Source: Streptomyces sp. ISL-87 (GTDB lineage: Bacteria; Actinomycetota; Actinomycetes; Streptomycetales; Streptomycetaceae). From it: 36,721 bases of DNA. Position numbers and translations under genes: made by a program. Of this stretch, positions 30,540 to 36,721 are shown in pieces (position 1 is the stretch's first letter; every line of letters starts with the position of its first letter). The stretch spans positions 1 through 36,721 of the forward strand of contig NZ_JAGGOY010000142.1 of the NCBI RefSeq assembly GCF_018614095.1. The letters run 5' to 3'. The notes under the pieces were generated by a model, which saw nothing but the letters and a program-made list of their open reading frames with translations, was not told the DNA's origin and ran no database searches.

Positions 30540-32963
30540 ATGAACAACCTCTTGCCGCCGGACGCGGAGCTGGCGGCCATCGATCGCGAACTGGCCCAAC
30601 TCGACGCCCGGCGCGTGTACTTGCTCGGTCGCCGCGAGTGGCTGCTGCGGCAGCGGATCCCGCTGCCGTGGGCGCCCCCCGCGGCCTCGGGACAGCCGGT
30701 CGAGGCCTCGGGTCCGAGCGCGCAGAACGTGCTGCTGGCACTGGGCGCGGTGCTCCTCGCCGTGGCCGCGCTGGCGTTCACCCTGGTCAGCTGGGGCTCC
30801 CTGGGCATCGCCGGGCGCTCGGCGGTGCTCGCCGTCGTCACCGCGGCGGCGCTGGGCACCCCCGCGCTGCTGCTGCGCCGCGGGCTGCGGTCCACGGCCG
30901 AGTCGGTGGGGGCGGTCGGGCTGCTGCTGACGGTGCTGGACGCGTACGCGCTGTACGCGGTCGTCCTGCCGGACACCGACGGAACCGCGTACGCGGCGGG
31001 GGCGGCAGCGGTGCTGGCGGCGGCCTGGGCCGGCTACGGGTCGGCGCTGCCGCAGCTGCGGATCCCGCTGCCGGCGGCGCTGCTGGCGGCGCAGCTCCCG
31101 CTGCCGCTGGCCGCGCTGGCCGCGGAGGCGGGCCCGCTGGAGCTCGGCTGGGCCCTGCTGGCGACGGCCGCGCTGGACACGGCGCTGGCGGTGCTGGTGG
31201 CCGGGGCGCGGCCGGCGTGGATCCCGGCGGCCGCGTGGGGTGCGGGCGCGCTGCTGACCGGTATCTCGGAGTCGGTGGTCGCCGGTTCGGCGGCGGACGC
31301 GCTGGCTCCGGCGGCCCTGCTGGCGGCGGTCGCCGCGCTCGGTGTGGCGGCGGCCTGGCGCGAGCCGCGGGCGTCGGCGGCCGCCCTGGCCGGCGCGCTG
31401 GCGGGGGTGGCGGCGCTCGGCGGCACGGCACGGCCGGGGCTGGACCCGGGCTGGGCGGTGGTGGTGTACCTCTCGGTGGCTCTGCCGCTGCCGGCGGCTG
31501 TACGGGTCACCGCGCTCCCGGCGTCGGTACGGCGCGGCCTGACCCTGGCCGGGGCCGGGGTGGCCTCCCTTGCCGCGCTGTGGGGCCTGGCAGCGGCGCT
31601 TCCGCCGCTGGCGGCCCGCCTGCGGGTGCTGGAGGAGGTCTGGGCGGTGACGACCCCGCCCGTGGAGCGGTACGGGGCAGGGGCGGCGGTGTCCGTGGCA
31701 CTACTGCTGACGGCGGGGGCGGCCTGGTGGCTGGCCCGGATGTTCCCGAGCCGCCCGGAGCCGGGCGTCCTGGCGGTGGTACTGGGCTGGGCCGGGCTGT
31801 TCACGGCCCCGGTGCTGCTCGGCTTCCCGGTGGCGGCGGCGCTGGGGGCGCAGCTGGCGGTGACGGCCGCCGCGGGCGCCCTCGCCCTGCGCGCCACGTC
31901 CCCCGGCGGGATCGCCGCCGCGGCGGGCGCCGCCGCCGGAGCGGGGAGCGGGCCCATTGACGGCCGGGCGGGCGTGGCTCAGGCCCCCGCCCTGCTCGCG
32001 CCCTCCCACGTCGGGATCGCCGCCGGGGTGTGCGCCCTTGTGGGAGCCCTGAACGCGTCCCTGGCCGCCCTGGACGGGCGCACGGCCACCTTCGCGGTGT
32101 TCGGCCTGCTCGGCGTGGGCTGTGCGGCCGGAGCGGCGTACGGGGCCGCTCCCCGGTGGGCCCGGTACGGGGCGGCGGCGCTCGCCGTCGGGTACGCGGT
32201 CGCGCTGGCCGCCGCCCTGAGCGCGGTGCTGGATCTGGCGGTGTCCTGGTGGGCGCTCCCCGTGCTGGCGGTGGCGGCGGCGGTGGCCGCGGCGGGGCCC
32301 CGGCTGGGCCTCGTACGGGAGCCCGCCGAGGCCGGTGCGGTCGCGGCCGGGGTCCTGGCGGTGCTCCTGGCGGTCCCGGATCCGCCGGTGCTGGCGCTGG
32401 TCCTGGCGCTGGCCGGGGTGGTCTGCACGGGCGCCGCGGTACGGGCCGACCGGCGCGCCCTGGGCTGGGCGGCCTGGGCGCTGTTCGCGGCGGCGGCCTG
32501 GGTCCGGCTGGCCTCGGCCGGGGTGAGCGTGCCGGAGGCGTACACGCTGCCGGTGACGGTGCCCGCCCTGGCGGTGGGACTCCTGCGCCGCCGCAAGGAC
32601 CCGGCGGCCTCGTCGTGGACGGCATACGGGCCGGGCCTGGCCGCGACCCTGCTGCCGAGCCTGGTCGCGGCCTGGGGGGACCCGCACTGGCTGCGGCCGC
32701 TGCTGCTGGGCCTGGCCGCGCTCGCGGTGACCCTGGCGGGCGCTCAGCGCCGCCTCCAGGCCCCGCTCCTGCTGGGCGGCGCCACCCTCGCGGCGGTGGC
32801 GCTGCACGAGCTGGCCCCGTACGTCGTCCAGGTGGTCGGCGCCCTCCCCCGCTGGCTCCCGCCGGCCCTGGCGGGCCTGCTGCTGCTGACGGTGGGGGCG
32901 ACGTACGAGAAGCGCCTGCGCGACGCCCGCCGGCTGCGCACGGCCTTCGGCAGGCTCGGATAA
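30540..32963 (+). CDS. Large polytopic membrane protein, function unknown
   Basis: An 807-aa Ala/Leu/Gly/Val-rich protein. Residues 1-50 are a charged helical segment (AELAAIDRELAQLDARRVYLLGRREWLLRQR) likely to form a coiled coil. The rest is a near-continuous series of roughly 20 hydrophobic helices, from about residue 65 (NVLLALGAVLLAVAALAFTL) to the end, with a short basic C-terminus (YEKRLRDARRLRTAFGRLG). No transporter or enzyme motif could be recognised. The ATG at 30540 is preferred; a GTG at 30516 is possible and neither has a strong ribosome site. A strong terminator follows immediately. Confidence 0.88.
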   Translation: MNNLLPPDAELAAIDRELAQLDARRVYLLGRREWLLRQRIPLPWAPPAASGQPVEASGPSAQNVLLALGAVLLAVAALAFTLVSWGSLGIAGRSAVLAVVTAAALGTPALLLRRGLRSTAESVGAVGLLLTVLDAYALYAVVLPDTDGTAYAAGAAAVLAAAWAGYGSALPQLRIPLPAALLAAQLPLPLAALAAEAGPLELGWALLATAALDTALAVLVAGARPAWIPAAAWGAGALLTGISESVVAGSAADALAPAALLAAVAALGVAAAWREPRASAAALAGALAGVAALGGTARPGLDPGWAVVVYLSVALPLPAAVRVTALPASVRRGLTLAGAGVASLAALWGLAAALPPLAARLRVLEEVWAVTTPPVERYGAGAAVSVALLLTAGAAWWLARMFPSRPEPGVLAVVLGWAGLFTAPVLLGFPVAAALGAQLAVTAAAGALALRATSPGGIAAAAGAAAGAGSGPIDGRAGVAQAPALLAPSHVGIAAGVCALVGALNASLAALDGRTATFAVFGLLGVGCAAGAAYGAAPRWARYGAAALAVGYAVALAAALSAVLDLAVSWWALPVLAVAAAVAAAGPRLGLVREPAEAGAVAAGVLAVLLAVPDPPVLALVLALAGVVCTGAAVRADRRALGWAAWALFAAAAWVRLASAGVSVPEAYTLPVTVPALAVGLLRRRKDPAASSWTAYGPGLAATLLPSLVAAWGDPHWLRPLLLGLAALAVTLAGAQRRLQAPLLLGGATLAAVALHELAPYVVQVVGALPRWLPPALAGLLLLTVGATYEKRLRDARRLRTAFGRLG

Positions 32964-32965
32964 CG

Positions 32966-33004
32966 CCAACGGCCCGGAGACTCAAAGAGTCTCCGGGCCG
33001 TTGG
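32966..33004. terminator. Bidirectional terminator between membrane protein gene and tRNA-Val
   Basis: CCAACGGCCCGGAGACT at 32966-32982 pairs perfectly with 32988-33004 around CAAAG (17 bp). It begins 3 nt after the stop codon of the plus-strand gene and lies 7 nt past the tRNA 3' end on the minus strand. Confidence 0.92.
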
Positions 33005-33010
33005 TCCGGG

Positions 33011-33082
33011 TGGGCGATACTGGGTTCGAACCAGTGACCCCTTCGGTGTGAACGAAGTGCTCTCCCACTGAGCTAATCGCCC
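33011..33082 (-). tRNA. tRNA-Val (anticodon CAC), second copy
   Basis: A complete 72-nt cloverleaf with the same arms and the CAC anticodon in TTCACAC. It differs from the copy at 29839-29910 only in the D loop (AGTGGGA instead of AGCGGGA) and the T loop (TTCGAAC instead of TTCGATC). The D- and T-loop sequences here are closer to consensus. CCA is not encoded. Confidence 0.98.
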
Positions 33083-33139
33083 GGACGCACCGCAAACATT
33101 ACCGCATGTCAGCGGTGCTCTTTGACCATGCCCGGCCGA

Positions 33140-33586
33140 TCACTGGCTCTTGATGTTCCAGGGCATGACGACGCCGTACTTCCACAGGTAGATCCCGATC
33201 AGGGCGCCCGCGACGACGAGGCCGATGCTGGTCAGGATGATGTTGCGACGGCGGACCCTGGGGTCCATCGCCCTCTTCGCCGCCTCGGAGACCTTGCGCT
33301 TGGTCCAGCGCAGTACGAGCTGGGCCCAGACGAACTCGGTCGCCCAGATCGCCATGCCGCCGAAGATCACCAGCCAGCCGGGGCCGGGCAGGGGCAGCAT
33401 GATGATGCCGCCGACCACGACGGCCAGGCCGATGATGAAGACCCCGACCTGCCAGCTCAGGTGCAGTGTCCTGCGGGCTTTGATGAACTCCGGCGCCCGG
33501 GATCCGAGCGGCGCTTCCTCCGCGGCGGACCCGGCGGACTGCCCGGTGGCGGACTCATTGGTCTCGCGGTCACTCCCCGTATTCAT
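33140..33586 (-). CDS. PGPGW (TIGR02611-like) membrane protein
   Basis: A 148-aa protein with a polar N-terminus and two membrane helices flanking the LPLPGPGWLVIFGGMAIW motif (about residues 64-81), the hallmark of the PGPGW family. A basic loop (RWTKRKVSEAAKRAMDPRVRRRN) follows, then a third helix (IILTSIGLVVAGALIGIYLW) near the C-terminus. Function is unknown. The ATG at 33584-33586 has no strong ribosome site. It is divergent from ssgB with a 177-bp spacer and follows a tRNA-Val on the same strand. Confidence 0.9.
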   Translation of the reverse strand: MNTGSDRETNESATGQSAGSAAEEAPLGSRAPEFIKARRTLHLSWQVGVFIIGLAVVVGGIIMLPLPGPGWLVIFGGMAIWATEFVWAQLVLRWTKRKVSEAAKRAMDPRVRRRNIILTSIGLVVAGALIGIYLWKYGVVMPWNIKSQ

Positions 33587-33678
33587 GCTGCCGAATCTAC
33601 CGGAGCCGGAAGCACACGTGAATGCTGCTTTGGATCCGCCGTCCGAGGGACCCAGAGGTCCGCAAAACGGTCAGAGGG

Positions 33679-33702
33679 GTTTACAACGGCACCGTAGGTG
33701 GC
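33679..33702 (+). promoter_or_regulatory. Possible stress-sigma promoter of ssgB
   Basis: GTTT (33679-33682) and GGTGGC (33697-33702) are 14 nt apart, loosely like the GTTT-N14-16-GGGTAY pattern of Streptomyces SigB/SigH promoters. ssgB in S. coelicolor is reported to depend on SigH. The -10 match is partial, so this is tentative. Confidence 0.25.
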
Positions 33703-33763
33703 ATGTCGATTTCGCCGACGTGCGAATCCCCGAGCGCACACTGAGCGAAAGGCCATGGCGCTT

Positions 33764-34177
33764 ATGAACACCACGGTCAGCTGCGAGCTGCACCTGCGCC
33801 TCGTTGTGTCGAGCGAGTCCTCACTGCCTGTTCCCGCGGGCCTGCGGTATGACACGGCCGACCCCTACGCCGTGCACGCCACCTTCCACACCGGCGCCGA
33901 GGAGACGGTCGAATGGGTATTCGCCCGCGACCTCCTCGCGGAGGGTCTCCACCGGCCCACCGGTACCGGCGACGTCCGCGTCTGGCCGTCCCGCAGCCAC
34001 GGTCAGGGCGTCGTCTGCATCGCCCTGAGCTCACCGGAGGGAGAAGCGCTGCTCGAAGCACCCGCCCGAGCACTCGAGTCGTTCCTCAAGCGGACGGACG
34101 CCGCGGTCCCACCCGGGACCGAGCACCGGCACTTCGACCTCGACAAGGAGCTCTCCCACATCCTGGCCGAAAGCTGA
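33764..34177 (+). CDS. ssgB: Sporulation-specific cell division protein SsgB
   Basis: SsgA-like protein that marks future sporulation septa and recruits FtsZ in aerial hyphae. The 137-aa product matches SsgB in length and sequence: MNTTVSCELHLRLVV at the N-terminus, PVPAGLRYDTADPYAVHATF (about 24-43), VEWVFARDLLAEGL (about 50-63), VCIALSSPEGEALLEAPA (about 82-99), and the HILAES C-terminus. The ATG at 33764 gives the family length; an in-frame ATG at 33755 has GAAAGG only 2 nt upstream and is less likely. This gene is the strongest taxonomic marker in the window. Confidence 0.97.
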   Translation: MNTTVSCELHLRLVVSSESSLPVPAGLRYDTADPYAVHATFHTGAEETVEWVFARDLLAEGLHRPTGTGDVRVWPSRSHGQGVVCIALSSPEGEALLEAPARALESFLKRTDAAVPPGTEHRHFDLDKELSHILAES

Positions 34178-34184
34178 GCCAGGC

Positions 34185-34219
34185 CTACTGGGGGCACCAC
34201 CCAGCGGTAGCTGGGGGCC
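34185..34219. repeat. Dispersed repeat module, also inside the MITE-like element
   Basis: CTGGGGGCACC-A-CCCAGCGGTAGCTGGGGG at about 34188-34217 matches the reverse complement of 36512-36545 in 29 of 30 positions. It can fold on itself through CCCAGC/GCTGGG around GGTA. It lies 8 nt past the ssgB stop codon. Confidence 0.85.
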
Positions 34220-34224
34220 GCTCG

Positions 34225-34251
34225 GCACCGTCCGACTCGGGGCGACGGTGC
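34225..34251 (+). terminator. Candidate ssgB terminator hairpin
   Basis: GCACCGTC (34225-34232) pairs with GACGGTGC (34244-34251) around an 11-nt loop, 48 nt after the ssgB stop codon. The remaining spacer to the next gene (34252-34405) shows only the GGGAG ribosome site of that gene. Confidence 0.5.
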
Positions 34252-34405
34252 GGGACGGACAACCACATACGGCAGTGTCGGCGCTGTCCACGCGGGAGCC
34301 GTCCGCGCGGGCGGCGCCGGTGCGCTTTTCGGGCGACCAGCTAGAGTCGGCCACCAGCGGCGGCACTGGCCCGTCGCCGCAGGCCCGGCTCTTGAGGGAG
34401 ACCCC

Positions 34406-35065
34406 GTGCAGATCCCCCACGACACCCGTCGCGCGCTCGACGTCGTCGTCGCGCTGGTGAACACCGCGGCCGAGCCGGACCAGCCCGACGGCCTGTCGGA
34501 CATCGGGGCGCTGCGCGGCTTCGTCCAGGAGTACGCGATCAGCGACGTCGGCGAGCTCAGCGCCCGCGACCTCGCCGGGGTCCGTACGGTGCGCGGCAAA
34601 TTCGCCCAGGTCTTCGCTGCACCGAACTCGCGTGCGGCGGCCGCGCTGATCAACGAGCTGGTCGCCACCGCGGGCACCACCCCGCAGCTGACCGACCACG
34701 ACGGCTACGACTGGCACGTGCACTACTTCGCGCCGGGCGCGTCGGTGGGCGACCACCTGGCGGCGGACGGCGGCATGGCGCTGGCCTTCATCGTGGTGTC
34801 GGGCGAGCAGGAGCGGCTGCGCCGGTGCGAGGCCCCGGACTGCCGCAGGGCCTTCGTGGACCTCTCCCGGAACCGGTCGCGGCGCTACTGCGACAGCCGG
34901 ACCTGCGGGAACCGGCTGCACGTGGCGGCGTACCGGGCCCGGCGCAAGGAGGCCGACGCGCACGACACGCACGCCGGATCGCACGTGGAGCCGCACGCGC
35001 ACGGGTCAGAGGACGTAGAGATCGTGCACGGCGGCGAGCAGCAGCAGGGTGCCGATCACCGCTAG
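34406..35065 (+). CDS. CGNR zinc-finger (ABATE domain) regulator-like protein
   Basis: A 219-aa protein starting at GTG 34406 with GGGAG 4 nt upstream. The N-terminal ABATE-like region (about 1-135) includes LVNTAAEPDQPDGL and the HDGYDWHVHYFAP block. The C-terminal CGNR treble-clef finger reads RRCEAPDCRRAFVDLSRNRSRRYCDSRTCGNRLHVAAYRARRK, with cysteines about 142, 147, 163 and 168. Such proteins are thought to bind nucleic acid as transcriptional regulators, but targets are unknown. The last ~30 residues are His/Asp/Glu-rich, and the final 60 bp overlap a convergent small gene. Confidence 0.9.
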   Translation: MQIPHDTRRALDVVVALVNTAAEPDQPDGLSDIGALRGFVQEYAISDVGELSARDLAGVRTVRGKFAQVFAAPNSRAAAALINELVATAGTTPQLTDHDGYDWHVHYFAPGASVGDHLAADGGMALAFIVVSGEQERLRRCEAPDCRRAFVDLSRNRSRRYCDSRTCGNRLHVAAYRARRKEADAHDTHAGSHVEPHAHGSEDVEIVHGGEQQQGADHR

Positions 35066-35179
35066 GAAGATCATCAGGGGCGGCTGGGAGAGCGCGAAGA
35101 GGCAGCCTCGCGGCTCCTCGGCGACGGAGGCGGGGGCCGGCGCGGGAACCGACGGCTCACCCTGCGATGTGTCGAGCAT
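35006..35179 (-). CDS. Small single-span membrane protein, 57 aa
   Basis: A short minus-strand gene reads MLDTSQGEPSVPAPAP..., then a conserved-looking SVAEEPRGCLFALSQPP and a single hydrophobic helix PLMIFLAVIGTLLLLAAVHDL, ending YVL. It has Streptomyces-like G/C at third codon positions. It overlaps the 3' end of the CGNR gene by 60 bp in antisense. No strong ribosome site is visible before the ATG (35177-35179). Function is unknown. Confidence 0.7.
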   Translation of the reverse strand: MLDTSQGEPSVPAPAPASVAEEPRGCLFALSQPPLMIFLAVIGTLLLLAAVHDLYVL

Positions 35180-35248
35180 GTCGGGGCGATGATGACGCAG
35201 TGCGCCGCCGTTCGCCCGTCAACACGCCAAGATCTCCGCGGGAGTTCG

Positions 35249-35704
35249 TCAGATCCCGTGTTTCCTCAGAATCGCTTCGATGTCGGAGAAGTCATCCCCG
35301 GGGGTGGCCGGGGCGCTCTTGCCCTGGGCCGGCTGCTGCCGGGACCCGGCGCCCAGCGAGGGCGCGGAGGCGGCCGGCGCGACGGCATCCCGCACGGCGC
35401 CGCCCTTCGCGGCCTTGGGCGCCTTGGCCGGCTTCTCGGATGTGCCGAGGCGGCGGCGCTCGATGGCACGGGTGGTCATGAACAGCATCCAGGCCACCGC
35501 CAGCAGTCCGAAGCCGATCCAGACCGATGGCTTGAAGACGATCCCGGACACCCACTCCACGACGCCCGTCATCACCAGACCGACCGGCACCAGCGCGTAC
35601 GCGGTGATCCGAACGGCGGCGAGGAAGCGCTTGCGGTACGCGGCCACCGCGGCGATGCCCAGGCCCGCTGCGGACACCGCGGAACATATGGTCTCGGCGA
35701 GCAT
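35249..35704 (-). CDS. Small membrane protein with disordered tail, function unknown
   Basis: A 151-aa protein: three or four membrane helices in the first 90 residues (TICSAVSAAGLGIAAVAAY, ITAYALVPVGLVMTGVVEWV, WIGFGLLAVAWMLFMTT). A basic, Ala/Pro/Lys-rich disordered linker follows (about 92-135), then a conserved-looking acidic end DDFSDIEAILRKHGI. The ATG at 35702-35704 has an excellent GGAGG site. The family is not recognised, but the C-terminal DIEAILRKHGI resembles short peptide motifs used as docking tails. It is divergent from the DsbA-like gene. Confidence 0.85.
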   Translation of the reverse strand: MLAETICSAVSAAGLGIAAVAAYRKRFLAAVRITAYALVPVGLVMTGVVEWVSGIVFKPSVWIGFGLLAVAWMLFMTTRAIERRRLGTSEKPAKAPKAAKGGAVRDAVAPAASAPSLGAGSRQQPAQGKSAPATPGDDFSDIEAILRKHGI

Positions 35705-35724
35705 TCGGTCCTCCAGGGCGGTGG

Positions 35725-35793
35725 TGTCTGTCGGGATGTCTGTTCGGGTATCTGTCGGGTGTCTGCCGGGTGAGTGCCGGGTGCCTGTCAGGG
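35725..35793. repeat. Degenerate 10-12-bp tandem repeat (TCTGYCGGGT)
   Basis: About six imperfect units (GTCTGTCGGGAT, GTCTGTTCGGGTA, TCTGTCGGGT, GTCTGCCGGG, TGAGTGCCGG, GTGCCTGTCAGGG) fill the 5' leader of the 151-aa membrane protein gene, ending about 15 nt before its ribosome site. The rest of the 257-bp divergent spacer shows no clear promoter boxes. Confidence 0.75.
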
Positions 35794-35961
35794 CTGGGCG
35801 ATCTGCCCCTTCCATCCATCCTGCACCGGACACGGCCGCGTCGGCCATGGCCGGAGCGGAACCCGGGCCGATCTCCGGGACATCTCCGGGTCGTTTCTCC
35901 TTCCCAGGTCCCGGTCGGTGCGGGTGCGCGGCGGCCGGGGCACTGCTGGGAGACTGTCCGT

Positions 35962-36456
35962 ATGACCGATTCCGTGATCCTCGACGTCTGGTGCGAACTC
36001 CAGTGCCCGGACTGCCACAGCGCCCTTGACGACGTACGCGCCCTGCGGGCCCGCTACGGCGACCGGCTGGACATCCGGCTGCGCCACTTCCCGCTGGAGA
36101 AGCACAAGCACGCCTTCGCGGCCGCGCAGGCCGCCGAGGAGGCCCTGGACCAGGGGCAGGGCTGGCCGTACGCGGAGGCCGTGCTGGCACGCACCGCGGA
36201 GCTCGGCGAGCGCGGCGAGGCCGTGCTGCTGGACGTGGCACGTGAACTGGGTCTGGACGTCGAGGAGTTCGACACCGCGCTGATCGACGGCCGGCACATC
36301 CTGATCGTCGACGCCGACCAGGCCGAGGGCAAGGCCATCGGCGTGACCGGCACCCCGACGTACGTCATCGACGGCGAGCGCCTCGACGGCGGCAAGAGCC
36401 AGGACGGGCTGCGCGCCCGTATCGAGGAGATCGCGGACCGCCTGCTCGCCGGCTGA
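35962..36456 (+). CDS. DsbA-family thioredoxin-fold oxidoreductase
   Basis: A 164-aa cytoplasmic protein with no signal peptide. The redox site CPDC lies at residues 15-18 (WCELQCPDCHSAL). A helical insert follows (EKHKHAFAAAQAAEEALDQGQGWPYAEAVLARTAELG), as in DsbA/FrnE-like proteins. The cis-Pro loop is VTGTPTYVIDGERL (about 131-144). It is probably a disulfide oxidoreductase or isomerase; the substrate is unknown. The ATG at 35962 has GGGAG about 9 nt upstream. Confidence 0.9.
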   Translation: MTDSVILDVWCELQCPDCHSALDDVRALRARYGDRLDIRLRHFPLEKHKHAFAAAQAAEEALDQGQGWPYAEAVLARTAELGERGEAVLLDVARELGLDVEEFDTALIDGRHILIVDADQAEGKAIGVTGTPTYVIDGERLDGGKSQDGLRARIEEIADRLLAG

Positions 36457-36474
36457 GCCCTCCGGGGCCGGCCG

Positions 36475-36667
36475 CTAGTGCCGTGACCGGCAAGGTTCAC
36501 CGGGTCGCGACGCTCCCCCAGCTACCGCTGGGAGGTGCCCCCAGGCACGGCACCTCGCCGCGTTGTCGGACCACGCAAGTACGTCGAGTACGAGCCGCGG
36601 CCCTCCGCCTTGCGATGCACCGCACCGGACGCCGCGCCCCGGCAAACCTTTCCGGCCACGGCACTAG
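36475..36667. mobile_element. 193-bp MITE-like element with 30-bp inverted ends
   Basis: The left end (36475-36504) and the reverse complement of the right end (36638-36667) match at 26 of 30 positions, both starting CTAGTGCCGTG. Each end begins with CTAG, which is likely the duplicated target. The element is too small to encode a transposase and has no open frame of note. It contains a hairpin module at 36512-36545 that recurs after ssgB. It is probably mobilised in trans by an IS with matching ends. Confidence 0.82.
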
Positions 36668-36721
36668 CGCCCGTCGTTCTCCGAGCGGCGGGCGAAGCGC
36701 CACAGGATGTGGGTGACGCGG
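36664..36721 (-). CDS. 3' end of a minus-strand gene (partial)
   Basis: Read leftward from the window edge, a frame encodes RVTHILWRFARRSENDGR followed by TAG at 36664-36666. The codons end in G or C and the segment looks like the basic C-terminus of a protein. Its stop codon is formed by the CTAG of the MITE-like element's right end. Too little is present to name a product. Confidence 0.45.
   Translation of the reverse strand, partial: RVTHILWRFARRSENDGR

Noticed and set aside
29839..33082. A tRNA-bounded genomic island
   Set aside because: There is no integrase, no mobile gene and no shift in base composition between the two tRNA genes; duplication is a simpler account.

Overview
The window is chromosomal DNA from a high-GC actinomycete, almost certainly a Streptomyces. 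The base composition, GTG starts and GTGA/ATGA gene overlaps fit this. The decisive gene is an essentially textbook SsgB sporulation protein at 33764-34177. The gene order (apt, secFD, yajC, ruvBAC, yebC, pdxTS, ... pimA, patA, pgsA, ... thrS ... ssgB) matches the conserved core arm of Streptomyces chromosomes, with relA expected just left of base 1. No integrase, phage gene or CRISPR array is seen.

Layout. 199-4258 (minus): yajC-secD-secF-apt, the Sec auxiliary membrane complex followed by purine salvage. 4422-6969 (minus): ruvC-ruvA-ruvB, Holliday junction processing, with a ~330 bp repeat-rich spacer between ruvA and ruvB. 7164-9491 (minus): yebC, then pdxS-pdxT (PLP synthase). 9703-10242: a small LemA-like membrane protein. 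10392-14898 (minus): a tightly coupled three-gene operon, a STAND-type NTPase with a TPR-like C-terminus followed by two tandem paralogous APH/choline-kinase-like phosphotransferases. It sits inside an otherwise housekeeping interval and is the best candidate for an undescribed system. 15069-17805 (minus): pgsA-patA-pimA, phosphatidylinositol mannoside synthesis. 18088-22677 (plus): an EF-G-like GTPase with altered GTPase motifs, a membrane protein and a DUF1992 protein. 22767-26077: HIT hydrolase (minus), a K+-channel-like protein (plus) and thrS (minus). The thrS, HIT, pgsA, patA, pimA set corresponds to the mycobacterial PIM locus, here interrupted by other genes.

26346-29740: a GNAT acetyltransferase, then a coupled pair (DUF4365 nuclease-like protein plus an unknown 407-aa protein) divergent from a DEDDh exonuclease. 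29839-33082: two nearly identical tRNA-Val(CAC) genes flanking a SRPBCC protein and an 807-aa polytopic membrane protein. 33140-36721: a PGPGW membrane protein, ssgB, a CGNR zinc-finger regulator, a 57-aa membrane peptide overlapping it antisense, a 151-aa membrane protein, a DsbA-like protein, a 193-bp MITE-like element with 30-bp inverted ends, and the 3' end of a minus-strand gene.

Non-coding structure is rich. There are perfect-stem bidirectional terminators between most convergent genes, several short tandem repeats (7-, 11- and 16-mers) at gene ends or promoters, and dispersed repeat modules shared between spacers. All gene identities are read from sequence motifs by eye; no database search was run.
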